DNA of 39,050 nt from Salisapilia sapeloensis. Its lineage: Eukaryota > Oomycota > Peronosporomycetes > Peronosporales > Salisapiliaceae. The notes beneath the pieces were generated by a model that saw only the letters and a program-made list of their open reading frames with translations, ran no database searches and was not told the DNA's origin. The stretch lies in NCBI GenBank assembly GCA_023334545.1, contig JAADVB010000178.1, positions 1-39,050 of the forward strand, given 5' to 3'. Both the position numbers and the translations under genes were made by a program. Within the stretch, counting starts at the first letter, position 1. Each line of letters starts with the position of its first letter. Below are positions 19,086 to 32,100 of this stretch, one piece after another.

Positions 19086-20846
19086 TTACGTAATCACGAT
19101 CGGTCGGGCTAGTCGCGTCGCATAGTAGTCGTAGCTTCGGCCGTGCATGCGCAGCATTTCGTCCATGTCGGAGATTGTAATCCACCCACCACCATCTTCT
19201 TTGCGCACGTTGGCCCACTGGAGCAGACTCCAGCTCTGGCTATTGAGCTTGAGCATACTCGTCAAGTCACTCAGTGCAACGTATCCGTCCTTGTCATCGT
19301 CTAGTTCCTGGAACACGCTTTCTAATGTGGATTGCCATACTTCTGGTGCTTGTCGACGCAGCTTTTGCCAGTCCAGTAATCCTGCGACAAACTCTGGTAA
19401 CGAAATCTGACCGTCATTGTTCACATCCAAGCTAAGAAGTAACCCACACGCTTCGTTCATCGAAACGCGATACCCTTGCTGGAGCAGATACTTGGCTAGA
19501 ATATCGACATTCACCTGCACGTTATTCTGTCTCGACAGATCTGAGAAGAGGACAACGTAATGCCTGATAATATCCATCGGCAATCGATCCGCCATTTGCG
19601 TCAGCAAGTGATTTTGCAGTCTTGTACGCGATCGATGGAGCTGGAGTTTCTGCAACATCGTCCCGTCGACAACAGGTTCCACCGGATGCTCCGTCGGCAA
19701 TTCCAAGTCTCGTGGTCGAGGCACGACCGGCGCTTCCACGGCACGGTGCAAGAGCCACGGATGCTGCAAGGCATCGGCAGCTGTCAACCTCTTCGATGGA
19801 TCTTTCTGGAGCAAATTCTGTGTTAATTCCGCTGCTTCTTTCGAAATATAGGGCCACGGGTCGGCTTCAAAGTCAATGTCGGCCACGAGTATACGTTCAT
19901 CAAGTAACTCTCCATCTGATATGGGGAAACGACCGGTCAGGAGACGATACAAGATGACGCCACAACTCCACATATCAGAAGGAAACGAGTATTGTTGCTG
20001 CAACACTTCTGGGGCTGTGTATAATGGCGTCCCTCGAACGTCATGCAGCATTTCTTTGTCTGGATGCAGGAGGAAAGATGCACCACCAAAGTCAGTGAGT
20101 TTAATAGGAGACTCTTGTCTCTTGTCGGCGAATAAAAAGTTCTCTAGCTTTAAATCAGAGTGCACGATATGGAGGAGATGGCATTGCCACACGACGTGGA
20201 AGATGTCGCTCATGTACAACGCCACGAGCGCTTCGTGATATCTCGTGTCTTGTCGATTAGGTGAATCCGTTAGACGCTGTGCGGCGTCACCGCCGTTACA
20301 GTACTCCATGACGATGTAGACGTTGGTGTCGTCTTCATAAGCGCCAAAGAAGTGCACGACGTTTAATGTGCCGCCGAGCATCGTCATCATCTGACACTCT
20401 TGCTGTAATTGCGAATATAATTCAGACGTGACGATCTTACTCTTTGGCACCACTTTCACTGCCAGTTCTAATTGCGTATGCATCTTCTTGGGAGACACGA
20501 GGTAGACTTGTCCGAAGGAACCTTCTCCGACTTTATCTAAGATAGTAAAATGCGCGTCGAATACGCGTGGTAGTCCAAAGTCGATTTCATGCGCAGGCGT
20601 AAAGTAGGTAGCCGCTTTCACAGCCGCTTGTTGCAAGGCTGGTATGCTGTCTAGTAAACGCATCGCCCCTCGCCATCGTTTGCGGACACTGCCAAATTGG
20701 ATCGGAGCTTCACTTCGGTCAAGTCCTTGCGACCCTCGAGGTTGCGTCGCAGAGGTCGTGGGTAGATTTAGTTGGGACGACGTCGACTGCGATCGTTTCG
20801 TCCACGTCGAGCATTTCGATCGCGGTACGACACGTCTAAAGTACAT
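19086..20846 (-). CDS. Calcium-dependent protein kinase-like (kinase plus EF-hands)
   Basis: Single exon, 586 aa. The kinase domain (about 100-366) has P-loop GEGSFGQV (108-115), Lys131 and D-F-G (252-254). It also has A-P-E (278-280) and the C-lobe block S-D-M-W-S-C-G-V-I-L-Y. The catalytic loop reads H-S-D-L-K-L-E-N, so the usual Arg of HRD is Ser; the Asp is kept, and such non-RD kinases need no activation-loop phosphorylation by the usual route. A C-terminal EF-hand part has two readable calcium loops, D-V-N-N-D-G-Q-I and D-D-D-K-D-G-Y-V, and more degenerate units on either side. This is CDPK architecture, linking calcium to phosphorylation. The Ser/Thr-rich N-terminus carries no N-myristoylation Gly. 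It shares a 162-bp promoter with AMPK alpha. Confidence 0.88.
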   Translation of the reverse strand: MYFRRVVPRSKCSTWTKRSQSTSSQLNLPTTSATQPRGSQGLDRSEAPIQFGSVRKRWRGAMRLLDSIPALQQAAVKAATYFTPAHEIDFGLPRVFDAHFTILDKVGEGSFGQVYLVSPKKMHTQLELAVKVVPKSKIVTSELYSQLQQECQMMTMLGGTLNVVHFFGAYEDDTNVYIVMEYCNGGDAAQRLTDSPNRQDTRYHEALVALYMSDIFHVVWQCHLLHIVHSDLKLENFLFADKRQESPIKLTDFGGASFLLHPDKEMLHDVRGTPLYTAPEVLQQQYSFPSDMWSCGVILYRLLTGRFPISDGELLDERILVADIDFEADPWPYISKEAAELTQNLLQKDPSKRLTAADALQHPWLLHRAVEAPVVPRPRDLELPTEHPVEPVVDGTMLQKLQLHRSRTRLQNHLLTQMADRLPMDIIRHYVVLFSDLSRQNNVQVNVDILAKYLLQQGYRVSMNEACGLLLSLDVNNDGQISLPEFVAGLLDWQKLRRQAPEVWQSTLESVFQELDDDKDGYVALSDLTSMLKLNSQSWSLLQWANVRKEDGGGWITISDMDEMLRMHGRSYDYYATRLARPIVIT

Positions 20847-21008
20847 GTCGCCTCGTTCCGGATGCGTTTCTCCCGGAAAAGCTATAAATTGCCCCTTTTT
20901 CTCTTAACGTGGACAGGTCGTATAGAAATCACATGTCGTGTGTCCGAAGAGGCGACGCGGCGGCACTCGAGAACTCGACTTAGCTCGAGCTGGTACTAGG
21001 TAGAGACG
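20847..21008. promoter_or_regulatory. Shared 162-bp promoter, EF-hand kinase / AMPK alpha
   Basis: The two kinase genes are divergent with 162 bp between ATGs. The interval contains a plus-strand TATA-like element (20883-20890) and little else recognisable. Confidence 0.45.
20883..20890 (+). promoter_or_regulatory. TATA-like element upstream of AMPK alpha
   Basis: TATAAATT matches a TATA box on the plus strand, about 120 bp before the AMPK alpha start, inside the 162-bp divergent promoter. It is short and unproven. Confidence 0.25.
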
Positions 21009-22798
<1,790 letters not shown>

Positions 22799-22838
22799 GA
22801 TGCAATGGATTACTTTTTTCTTTTCTTTTTCTTTAGTA

Positions 22839-23902
22839 CTAGTTGGGATGCCCGATGGAAAAGGAAAGCATGCGAGAGGGGGAATGGAACGGGTATGTAG
22901 TAGTAGCAAAGTCTGTCGCGGATGCCGGACGCTTCTTCATTCGCTTCGGAGTCGGTCGAACGACACATGTGACGTTGTTTTCACCGTCTGGAGGTAGATC
23001 AAGGACGTTGACCAAGTCGTTGCTTTTGATTTTCATCGCTGGAGAGACACTAGGTGGTCCGGTACTAGGCGATGGACTGGGTGTCTTGAGTTCTCGAGAC
23101 GAGATGGATGTAGTGAAGAGAGGAGAGGATTGACATCTCGTCATCGACGTTTTTCTCGTCTTTCGCTTCGTACGTGGGTTTAATTTCATTTTCTTTGGTG
23201 TTGTAGATGGAATGTCTTCCTGGAGGAACGTCGAGACGTCAAAGGAATGGACATTTAGATCCTGTACTTGTTGCGTGAGACCGGTGTGGTGCTGGTCTTG
23301 ATAGACTTTCATATAGTATTCATTATGTGCTCGAAAACGATCCTTATTACGAACATCCTCAGGGGACATGGATAGCGAGAGCTGACCGCTTTGGCCAAGA
23401 ACGTAGAAAAAGTATGGTTTTCGATCGGAAGATGGTTTGACGGTCTCTGGACGAGGTGGTAGACGTGCCTTTAATTCGTTATTCACACGTTCATCATCGA
23501 CTCGTTCGCCATTGATAATAGCAAAGCGAGTCGATGATTTCGCTGGTGCTTGTGCATTGAAGTGCTCATGGACATCTGCAATGGTTGAGTCTAATAAGGC
23601 ATGTCGATGAGTGGATAAGAAAAATGATTTCGTAGTTGTCATATAGTTATGTCCACATGACTGAGGAGGATTGGAAGAAGAGTGGAGTGAGTGCACGTAC
23701 CGGAAGCTAGAGCCGGTGCTTCCATGTCAAAGCCATGGCCGAACTGTTCTTGGAAATGGTCGTCCAGTAACGCACTTGGACGTAGCCAATCGTGGTCATA
23801 CACGCCACATTCATCTACGTCCATGGCAGAATCTAATTCCTGCCAGTCCATTGCATGTATGCCGACATCGAGCGCCTGGAGGAGTTGATTGCCGTCCTCC
23901 AT
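22839..23902 (-). CDS. Unrecognised protein with acidic N-terminus and basic C-terminus
   Basis: Two exons, 23902-23701 and 23590-22839, join in phase 1 (317 aa) over a 110-nt intron (GTACGT..TTAG), the longest in the window. The start is M-E-D-G-N-Q, followed by an acidic, aromatic-dotted segment that could act as an activation region. The middle has R-K-P-Y-F-F-Y-V-L-G-Q-S-G. A cluster K-K-M-K-L-N-P-R-T-K-R-K-T-R-K looks like a nuclear localisation signal, and the end is Ser/Pro-rich with K-R-M-K-K-R. I do not recognise a family. Nuclear location is inferred. Stop codons of this gene and AMPK alpha are 40 bp apart. Confidence 0.65.
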
Positions 23903-24046
23903 GCTTAAAGTTTGCACTTGCTTGCTCTAATTCCTTCGGACGGTACTAACAGATAGTGTTTAAGAGCGTAATTCTCAAGGGATTTGTCACAGAATTCTAT
24001 TTATAGAGCCTTATCTTAACGACACTTTGTCCGTTAGACAAGGGAG

Positions 24047-24226
24047 ATGGACAAGCAGATTCTTGAAGGGAAGTTGCGAATGGTGAGTACCATCCGGTAT
24101 ACTTTAACCAAGTGTAAATTTTATCCTTGGACACCAACCACCAAACGCAAATATGGTCCAGAAGCGAGGTGTCAAGTCTCGCTTTGGGACGTCCTCGAGC
24201 GGCAAGCAAAAGGCGAATCCGTTTGA
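24047..24226 (+). other. Overlapping upstream ORF at NOP14 start
   Basis: A 59-codon frame from ATG 24047 to TGA 24224-24226 precedes and overlaps the NOP14 start in another phase. It could reduce NOP14 translation if transcribed, or its first part could be an alternative first exon. Confidence 0.35.
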
Positions 24227-26492
24227 CATTCAGCGGAATGCATCTACCAAAAACGGTGTCTTAGGCAAGCGTACGTACGGTGCGGACCGTAACGTTGCGC
24301 AGGCACGAGCGCAGGCGGAACACAAGCGTCAGACGACGTTAAAAAAGGAATTTCAGACGCGATTTAAGAAGAATCGCTTTGCCGATAAGCGTATTGGTGA
24401 GCAGGATAGTAGCATCTCTGCTGAAGACAAGATGCTTCTTCGATTCCAAAAGGAACGTAAGAATCGAGTGTCCAAGCGGCAGGCGAAGAAGTATAATTTG
24501 ACCGATACCAAGGAAGCGGATAGTGACGAAGAGTTTTTGACACATAACGGAAGTAAATTCAATCCGGAAGATGTGAATGGGGAAGAATTGGAGGAAGAAG
24601 ATGTTGGTGAAGTCGATCATGAAGTGCTGTCGAAACTCCATTTTGGTGGTGGCAATGATCAGCAAGACGATGGTCGTAAGAAGACGCACAAGGAGATTAT
24701 GCATGAGGTGATGCAAAAGGCGAAGAAGCACAAGGCTGAACGTCAGCAGCAAAAGGCGCATCAGGAAGAAGAGACGGATAAGTTGGATGAGAATTATAAC
24801 GACCTCGTAGGTCTCCTGTCCTTCCGTCCGACTCGGAAGGATGGGAAGGAGAAGGAGAAGATGGAGATGGATGCGTTTGACAAGATGACGCGTGAGTTTG
24901 CGTTCGAAGCTCGAGCGAAAGCAAGTGAACGTCGTCAGAGTCCAGAAGAGATTGCTCAGAAGGAAAAAGATAAGCTAGAGAAACTAGAAAAGGAGCGTGT
25001 TCGACGTATGAACGGTGAAGAGGGTGGAGAGGAGAAGAAGGGGAAGAAGAGTAGGAAGGATAAGAAAGCGACGAAGAAGGGGGAGATTGTCATGATGAAG
25101 AAACCGGCGTACGTGACGGATGATGATCTCAACCAAGGCTTTGAAGTCGATCCAAAGTTCATCCAGGAAGATGAAGAGGAGGAAGAAGAAGGGTCTGACT
25201 CAGATTCAGAAGAAGAGTCTGACTCGGAGGAAGAATCGGAGGAAGAGGAAGAGAAGAAGCCAAAGACCAAGGAGACGTCGGAGCTTCCGTTTGTCTTTGC
25301 CTGTCCAGAGTCTCCTTCAGACTTGCAAGCCTTATTCGATGAGCACGCGAGTGACTCGACGCAGCGTAGTCAGATCATCGATCGTCTGCTCAAGTTCTAC
25401 TCTCCGAAGCTGAGTGTTGAGAACCAAAAGCTCATGCGTCGTTTCTTTGCCATTTTACTCAAAACTTTTCTCTCGTATGCTCGAAACTATTCGTCATCCA
25501 AGCAAGATGTAGACTACTTGACGACACACTTGTATACGTTAGCTCAGTCGCTACCACAAGATGCAGGTGTCGTCTCTCGTGAGTGGATTCAAAACGCTTT
25601 GAAGCGAAGTACAAATGGTACAGTCAAGATGGAAGAAGTCTTGTTGATGAAAGCATTGAGCCAGGTCTTTCCAGTCACGGACTTTCGACATAACGTCGTG
25701 TCTCCGATGGAAACACTCGTCGGATGTAGTCTCCAGACACTTGTTCAACAAGACGTCTCGTCCGTCGGTCTTGCGTTATGTGCATTGAGCTTAGATATGA
25801 CGAGAGAGAAGGAACGTTTTATGCCAGAAGTCGTGCTCTACCTCACTCATGTCGTATCTAGCTATGCGCATACGTCGGAGGAAGAGGTAGATGTCGTTAA
25901 TCTCGGCCAAGACGCGAGTAAGACGCAGCAGCTATGCTCTGCACTTGCTTTGATCGACCTCGTAGGTCTTCAGTACAGTCATCTAGATGCGTTTCCTGAC
26001 CTCATGGCACCTCTTCTCTCTGCTCTACGCCTCCAAACAGGCTCGACGTGCAGTCAGCAAGTGTCCAAGACACTCGACGCTCTTGTGTCTCGAACAAACG
26101 ACGCTCTTGGTAAGAGGAATCCGCTACGTCTCCAAGCATTCGCAGCCAAGGCGCTACCGACGTTTACGCCCAAGTACGATCCAGAGTACGTCGTTCGGAA
26201 GGATAAGACAGCTGGACGAGAGAAGGCAGAGCTGAAAAAGCTCCAGCGACAGGTGAAGCGAGCGAAGCGTGGAGCTGTGCGCGAGTTACGTCGAGACGGA
26301 GAGTTCCTTGCGCGAGAGCAAGAGAGTGAACGTAAGAGCCGAGCGGATGAGAAGAAGAAGGAGCAGCGGGAGATCCAGGCGTGGTTGTCTGAACAGAATG
26401 CGACGTTTAATCAACAGGTGAAAAAGGGTGGTGAGATGCTGAAGGGTGGTGGTGCTGGTCCGAAGAACAAACGTCAACGCAAGAATAGATAG
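24153..26492 (+). CDS. NOP14: NOP14 small-subunit processome protein
   Basis: Nucleolar factor for 18S rRNA maturation and 40S assembly. Single exon from ATG 24153, 779 aa. The start has K-A-N-P-F-D-I-Q and then L-G-K-R-T, a D-K-R-I-G-E block and E-D-K-M-L-L-R-F-Q, the NOP14 N-terminal signature. A long charged middle follows, with many Lys and Glu and an acidic run near 345-370. A helical C-terminal half ends in a Lys/Arg-rich tail (K-N-K-R-Q-R-K-N-R) suited to the nucleolus. A frame from ATG 24047 to 24226 overlaps the start as a uORF. Alternatively, it could be a first exon spliced from GTGAGT at 24083 to the acceptor after the CAG at 24159-24161, replacing the first three residues by twelve others. 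Confidence 0.9.
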   Translation: MVQKRGVKSRFGTSSSGKQKANPFDIQRNASTKNGVLGKRTYGADRNVAQARAQAEHKRQTTLKKEFQTRFKKNRFADKRIGEQDSSISAEDKMLLRFQKERKNRVSKRQAKKYNLTDTKEADSDEEFLTHNGSKFNPEDVNGEELEEEDVGEVDHEVLSKLHFGGGNDQQDDGRKKTHKEIMHEVMQKAKKHKAERQQQKAHQEEETDKLDENYNDLVGLLSFRPTRKDGKEKEKMEMDAFDKMTREFAFEARAKASERRQSPEEIAQKEKDKLEKLEKERVRRMNGEEGGEEKKGKKSRKDKKATKKGEIVMMKKPAYVTDDDLNQGFEVDPKFIQEDEEEEEEGSDSDSEEESDSEEESEEEEEKKPKTKETSELPFVFACPESPSDLQALFDEHASDSTQRSQIIDRLLKFYSPKLSVENQKLMRRFFAILLKTFLSYARNYSSSKQDVDYLTTHLYTLAQSLPQDAGVVSREWIQNALKRSTNGTVKMEEVLLMKALSQVFPVTDFRHNVVSPMETLVGCSLQTLVQQDVSSVGLALCALSLDMTREKERFMPEVVLYLTHVVSSYAHTSEEEVDVVNLGQDASKTQQLCSALALIDLVGLQYSHLDAFPDLMAPLLSALRLQTGSTCSQQVSKTLDALVSRTNDALGKRNPLRLQAFAAKALPTFTPKYDPEYVVRKDKTAGREKAELKKLQRQVKRAKRGAVRELRRDGEFLAREQESERKSRADEKKKEQREIQAWLSEQNATFNQQVKKGGEMLKGGGAGPKNKRQRKNR

Positions 26493-26526
26493 GTTCCTTT
26501 TGTCATTTCGTTCCTGTCTTTTGTCG

Positions 26527-28111
26527 TTAGAATGCCCATTGGGAAGGTAGGACAAGTAGTGGCGTGAAAGCAAGCCAGAAGAGTATGTCTAGCTTGGTCC
26601 ATTTCGACTCTTCACTCTTCTTCTTACTCGAGTGGAAGTAGAGATACGTCCAGAGGATGAAGAGGGAGAGGAAGAGGAGAATGCTGCCGTAAACGAGACG
26701 AGAGGGAGTGTTACTAAAGAGTGTCGGGTGCTGTGTCCCGAATTTCACCCAGTTGAGGACTTCGAGGGAAGCGATGGAGAAGACGAGCCACGCGTTCTGA
26801 CCGATGCGACGGCAGTTGGGATTCGACAGGAACTCATAGTACTCTGCAGCGGCAGGGATGCCGAGGAGGAAGATGAGTGAGAGTCTGTAGGCGTTAAAGT
26901 CACTTTCTTTGGGTACTTCGAGAGACGTGAGGAGGAAGAAAGCGTTGAGTTCAATGAGGAGGATTGTGACGATGGCAAAGACGACTTGAGCGAGGCGTTG
27001 GAAGCTCGAGAAGACTTCCCAATGATATTGCGACCAACTGACGGGAGTGAATTGCTGCAGGACACGGACAAAGTACCCAGTCTTCTTATCCTTTCGACCA
27101 GACCAGTCGTAGTCTTTCGACTCGAGGATCCGGAGCGTTAGGCGACCGAGACACATGCCAATGAGGTTGGCTCCTAGAGAATCTAAGAGGAGGGAGTCCC
27201 ACCTAGTTACTGCGATTAGATACGTATGAGAGTAGATAGAAGGATGAGAGCATACCAGCACTCTTGAAAGTCTGGGATGGTGAATTGGAGCGAGAGTTCT
27301 AGGAGCTCAAAGAAGACGGACAGGACCCAACAGAAGCGCCAGTCTCGAAACATGCACATTTTACCCCACCATCCTGTCACGTGAGCTAAGAACCAGATAG
27401 ATGACACTCCTTTCTTGATGTTCTACATGCTCATGTTAGTTTCAGAGCACGAGAAGAGAGAGAGAGAGGTGGACCTGGTAGTTTAAAGTGCAGTCGAGAG
27501 CACCAGGCTGTGTAGTTGGCTGGACACCTACTTCCGGAAATAGGATCTGCATTGCTTTCATTGCACTCTCTCGGTTCTGGACAGCCATGCCGGCGAGAAG
27601 GACCAAGTATGCGACGCCACAGCCGTGGACGATGCGCCATAGACCCGGATGTGGACGGACGAGGAGACTGTCTCGAGTCTGCAAGAAGCAGTAGACTAGA
27701 AAGATCAATAGAGCAGTGGCTAGAGCTGTCCTGAGGTTCTGTTTATCATCCTACATACGCGAATAATGTATCAATATGCATATAGTGCCAAGACGAGTGA
27801 CCTACCTGCGTGTCGTGTGTAAAAGAGTAGTAGGCAAGAGCAGCAATGACGATGACAAGCATCGTGAGCTGCCGAGGTTTTTCCCTGAAGAGAATCTCAT
27901 TGTCATCTTGCAATACACGAAATGTATTGTGTGCATAGCTGTCGTATCGACCGGCGTCGAGAGAGGATCGATCGAGATCTTTATCATTTTCATCAGAAGA
28001 ATTGTTATCTTCATGTGAATTTCGACTGCCATTGCTGTCAGTATGGTCCGTTGGAGCTCCATTGCGACGACGGTTGCGCAGAGCGTAGCGAGTCTGTGGC
28101 CGAGACGCCAT
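26527..28111 (-). CDS. Phosphatidylserine synthase, base-exchange (PSS1/PTDSS) type
   Basis: ER enzyme that swaps the head group of phosphatidylcholine or phosphatidylethanolamine for serine. Four exons: 28111-27806, 27750-27475, 27422-27256 and 27202-26527 (474 aa). The hydrophilic N-terminus is Asp/Ser/Arg-rich, followed by multiple membrane helices. Family marks are R-D-S-L-L-V-R-P-H-P-G-L-W-R, F-Q-E-C-W-W-D and L-D-S-L-G-A-N-L-I-G-M. Also seen are Q-F-T-P-V-S-W and F-Q-R-L-A-Q with E-L-N-A-F-F-L; the last is typical of PTDSS1/2. The W-W join spans the third intron and confirms it. The second intron has a GTCCAC donor, unlike the others. Its stop lies about 35 bp from the NOP14 stop. Confidence 0.92.
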
Positions 28112-28309
28112 TGCTAGACGATGGATAGTGCGGTGCGCTTTCTAGCTATCTGGTATACATTAGTGCAACTTTCATGAGACCTGTTACACCTTGAAGGGTT
28201 GCATTCGCTTCAACTTGGTCTTCTGTCGGTTTCGACTTGGTCCTGTCCTTCATGACGACGTGGGTGTGACTAGATCGAAACAAAGGTGTGGGAGAGATCA
28301 TGGTATGCT

Positions 28310-29111
28310 TCTTTCGATGTTTATCAATTGGAAATATGGATAATAAAGATGTGTGAGAAAGGCAGAGAATTTTGTTTGGAAATATATATCGCAGCATGAG
28401 CTAAAGCAGTTAGCCAAGCTTTCTACTGCGGAAGACTGCAAGAGGTACTTTACATGCTTACTTTGTACTAATAAACGATTGTTGATTGAATATCTGAGTA
28501 GCTTTCTGGCGTCGACGTTTTCGTATGATCTGAAGCAGCATCCAGTGGAAGAAGTTCTTGTGGACTTTCATTTCTTCACCTATGCATTTTGTCGTGAACA
28601 GTACTTCGAGATGGATCAAACGTCCGTTGTACTCAGTATCCTCGAAAGTTTAATCCAGCACGACTTTTGCTCGACAAGTACGACATCTTTACAATCAAGT
28701 TACCAAGTCTTTCAAGAACTAGTCCTTCGACATAGTGTACAGCGACCACCTAAGAGGTATCTTCAACCGCATTCTACGTTTCAATTCCAACTAAATATTG
28801 ACTTGATTCACCAAAGCATCCAGCTCTTTCGTGAGAAAGATGTGACGAGTATCGTAGATTACTTTGCTACATCATACTACCGTCATTTCTCCTTGTACAA
28901 GTCCATCTTCACACCGTACGTCCAGACACAACTCTACCAAGTATCCTCGAACGACGTCGAGACACCAACACCAGCTCAACCACTTTGGGAAGGAGCTCAG
29001 CTCTGGAAACTCATGCCTGCACCAGACGACATCCTCGATGCATTTCTCCCGCGAGAAGAAGCACCAGCAGAAGAGGAACAAGAAACAGAAGAGAATAATG
29101 AATTAACCTAG
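28310..29111 (+). CDS. CFAP119 (CCDC189)-like cilia/flagella protein
   Basis: The main exon, 28362-29111, encodes 249 residues. The frame has no suitable ATG inside it, so I join it to a start codon at 28310-28312 over a 49-nt intron (GTATGC..AAAG); this start is tentative. The body has F-H-F-F-T-Y-A-F-C-R, then Q-T-S-V-V-L-S-I-L-E-S and E-L-V-L-R-H-S-V-Q-R-P-P. It ends with Y-F-A-T-S-Y-Y-R-H-F-S-L-Y-K and F-T-P. This is the conserved core of the CCDC189/CFAP119 group of axonemal proteins. The end is Glu-rich. Presence implies a motile flagellum in the life cycle. It shares a 198-bp promoter with phosphatidylserine synthase and converges on the CSB gene, stop codons about 35 bp apart. Confidence 0.75.
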
Positions 29112-29145
29112 ACTATACCATCTTCTGTACACCAACTAGTCGTGT

Positions 29146-32100
29146 CTATTTATCCTCTTCTATTCCTCCATATTCCTTCTTGAGTTTCCACTTCCCTTTT
29201 GTATTCACCGCCATCTTCCGTAGCAGTTCTCGAAACACGACTTTCTGTTCGACACTCACAGAGTTCCCGAATGTATCTAGTATCTGTTGCGTCGAGACAC
29301 CTTTTTCTTTATTCCCAGACATAGTCAAGTACGCCTGCAATTGTCGTGTCAACTGACTCGGCGTCAACTCTTTTCCTCCTTCCTGTCGCATCCGATCAAA
29401 CGCACTCGCCTGCGATCCCACGCCTTCCTTTCTCTTCTTCATCTTCGCCAGCAACGCCTTGGAGCTTCTTGCCTGAGCTCTTCCACCCACAACTCCTGCC
29501 CGTTTCTTCTCCTCTTCACTCGGATCGCCAGCCGTCCCTTGCTTCCCAGTCCACGTGAGCACGAAGCGATTGCGTTGACTCACTTCGGCCGTCTGTTGGT
29601 TTCGAACGATGTCGCTCGAATATCTCAGCGCTTCCAACGCTGCCTTGGCGATCTTCTCCGACTCCATCTCGATCAAAGACGCTTCTTGGTTGGCAACACC
29701 ATCCGCTTCGAGCACATTATGATCAAAAGCACCTTGGAGCTGGTCTCCATAGTTGGTGAACAAGTGCTTAAGGACAGCATCATTATCTCCATCCTCTTCT
29801 TCCTTCTGCTCCTCCTTTTGTTCAGTAGGATCTGGTAGATGGCCTGCATAGGCTAAAGCACTCGTTTCAACTAGTCCCGTTAACTCGTTTTTACTAGATG
29901 CTTGTGTCTTGGATGCATCCGTCTTTGCGTTCGGTGCATCCAGCGTAAAGAGTTCACGTAACGTATGCTTATTAAATACACGCTTCCGCTTTGCGTCTTG
30001 TAGGACTTTGGACGTCAAGTACTGCTTGAATAATTGTCTACATCCATGCTATAAGGATTTATTAGGTAGTAAGGAAGAGGGTGAGGAGTATACCGATGAT
30101 AGATCTTCTCTTCAATCGTCCCAGAAGTGATTAATCTATAGATCGTTACGTCTTTCTGCTGACCAAGTCGCCATGCTCGTTCCCTCGCCTACAGCACTAG
30201 ACATAAGATAATTGTATAGCACAAGTAACAAGACACGTACTTGGACATCGGTAGAAGGGTTCCAGTCTGGATCAAAGACCACGACTCGGTCTGCTCCAGT
30301 TAGATTTACGCCAAGACCTCCTGCTCTCGTCGTGAGTAAGAAGATAAAGTACGGGCTAGATGGATCATTGAACTCGTCCAAGAGCTTCTGTCGTTGCTTG
30401 ACAGGCGTCGTCCCATCTAGTCTACAGAACGCATAGTGATGGTACTGTAGCATTCCTTCCAACATATCTAGCATCTGTCTCGTCTGCGTGAATAACAGCA
30501 CTCGATGCTTTTGCTGTTTCCAGATGCGAAGGACTTCCACGAGTACTTGCATCTTACCACTTGCTTCTTCCTTTGTCTCATCCCATTCGTCCATGAATTC
30601 CTCGTCACTATCATCTTTCGACTTCAATTGCTTCCGGCGGAAGAGATCGGGATGGTTACAGATATGTCGTAGCATTCCAATAGCACGGAATGGCCTGATC
30701 TCTCGGCGGATGACAAGTGCTACTTCATTTGATGCAAGGTACTGCTGATACAAAGTCGTTTGACGCTCAGAAAGGTTACAGAATAAAATATGTTCATGCT
30801 TTTGAGGTAACGACGATGCGAGAGCTGCTTCTTGTTTCGATCGACGAAGAAAGTAGGGAGCAATGAGGTCTTTTAGTACGAGAGCACACTTGTACGCCAT
30901 GACGACTTGCATCTTGGATGCATTTGCGTATCCACCACTACGAATTGGCAGAACAAACTCGTCTTCAAACGTGGGGAGAGTACCTAATTTGCCAGGGAAA
31001 ACAAAATCAAAGAGTGACCAGAGCTCTCGTAGATGGTTCTGGATAGGTGTCCCTGTGAGGATGATACGATGTGGAGTACGTAGCTGTTTACACACGAGCG
31101 TGATCTCTGCATCAGGGTTCCTAATCTTATGACCTTCATCAAGAATGACATAGTCCCACTCGACTTCGAGTAGCAAGTCTTGATAGCTACGGACGTTCTC
31201 GTACGTCGTGAGCAAGATGACGCCGGATGGATCTGGTTCACGTCGAGAAGGATGCGGGAGGATGCTGCCGAGTAAGTCTGCGTAGGACAAGTTGGATTGG
31301 CTAGACGAGTGCATGAGACACACACGGAGGTGAGGAGCCCACTTGTGAAGCTCTCGCACCCACTGTAGTAGGACGGAGGCTGGTGCTAGTAGGAGCGAGA
31401 CAGTCGGTAGTCGATGAGCAGCATGCATGGCTGCCATAAACGCTGCAATCTAATGGAAAGATTCAATATCATGACTGTGCCTAGTCTAGGCTATAAGGTA
31501 CCTGGACGGTTTTGCCGAGTCCCATGTCGTCTCCTAGTATTCCGCCGACATGCTCTTCATGTAGCTTGTGCAGCCACTCGAGAGATTCTTTCTGATGATC
31601 GAATAAATGTGCGTATACGTATTTCGGTACAATGAGACCGCTGTCTGTTTCAATAGTATCGCGAGGTGTATATGCCTGTCCTACATCAGACGCAGGCTGG
31701 TTGTAAAAGTTCTGTCTGTCATGGCTGTCAAAGACTGATGTCAAGTACCCCATACGAGCATGATAGGACTTGAGATCACTGTCATCTGGCCAATTGGCTA
31801 ATACCTCGTCTTCAGTTTGCAGCGTATCATCGCCCAAATCCTCCAATGCGCTGCTGTCGAGAGTATTCGAAGATGATGGAGCTATAGTACTTGCTCGATC
31901 TCCTTTGACTAATCGTTTCATAGGCTTTTTCGTAGCTTTCTTACTGCGTTTACGCTTGCTAGAGGTGTTTTTACTTGGAGAATAGTCCGAATCATCGTCG
32001 AAAGATGGTGATTCCTTGTCCGATGGTGAGAATGGAGACGAAGAGATGGAAGCTTGGTCTCCATCTACAGTGTTTATTGCTGCTTTATCTTCATAATCGA

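Noticed and set aside
18379-19218. 279-codon minus-strand open frame
   Set aside because: It is antisense to the PDZ-like gene and overlaps the end of the EF-hand kinase gene; composition is Arg/Ser/Cys-rich with no motif. A shadow of real coding sequence.
27448-27470. GA-repeat microsatellite
   Set aside because: It is the polypyrimidine part of a phosphatidylserine synthase intron on the minus strand and needs no other explanation.
29287-29838. 183-codon plus-strand open frame
   Set aside because: Antisense to the last CSB exon; Ser/Leu/Arg-rich without motifs.
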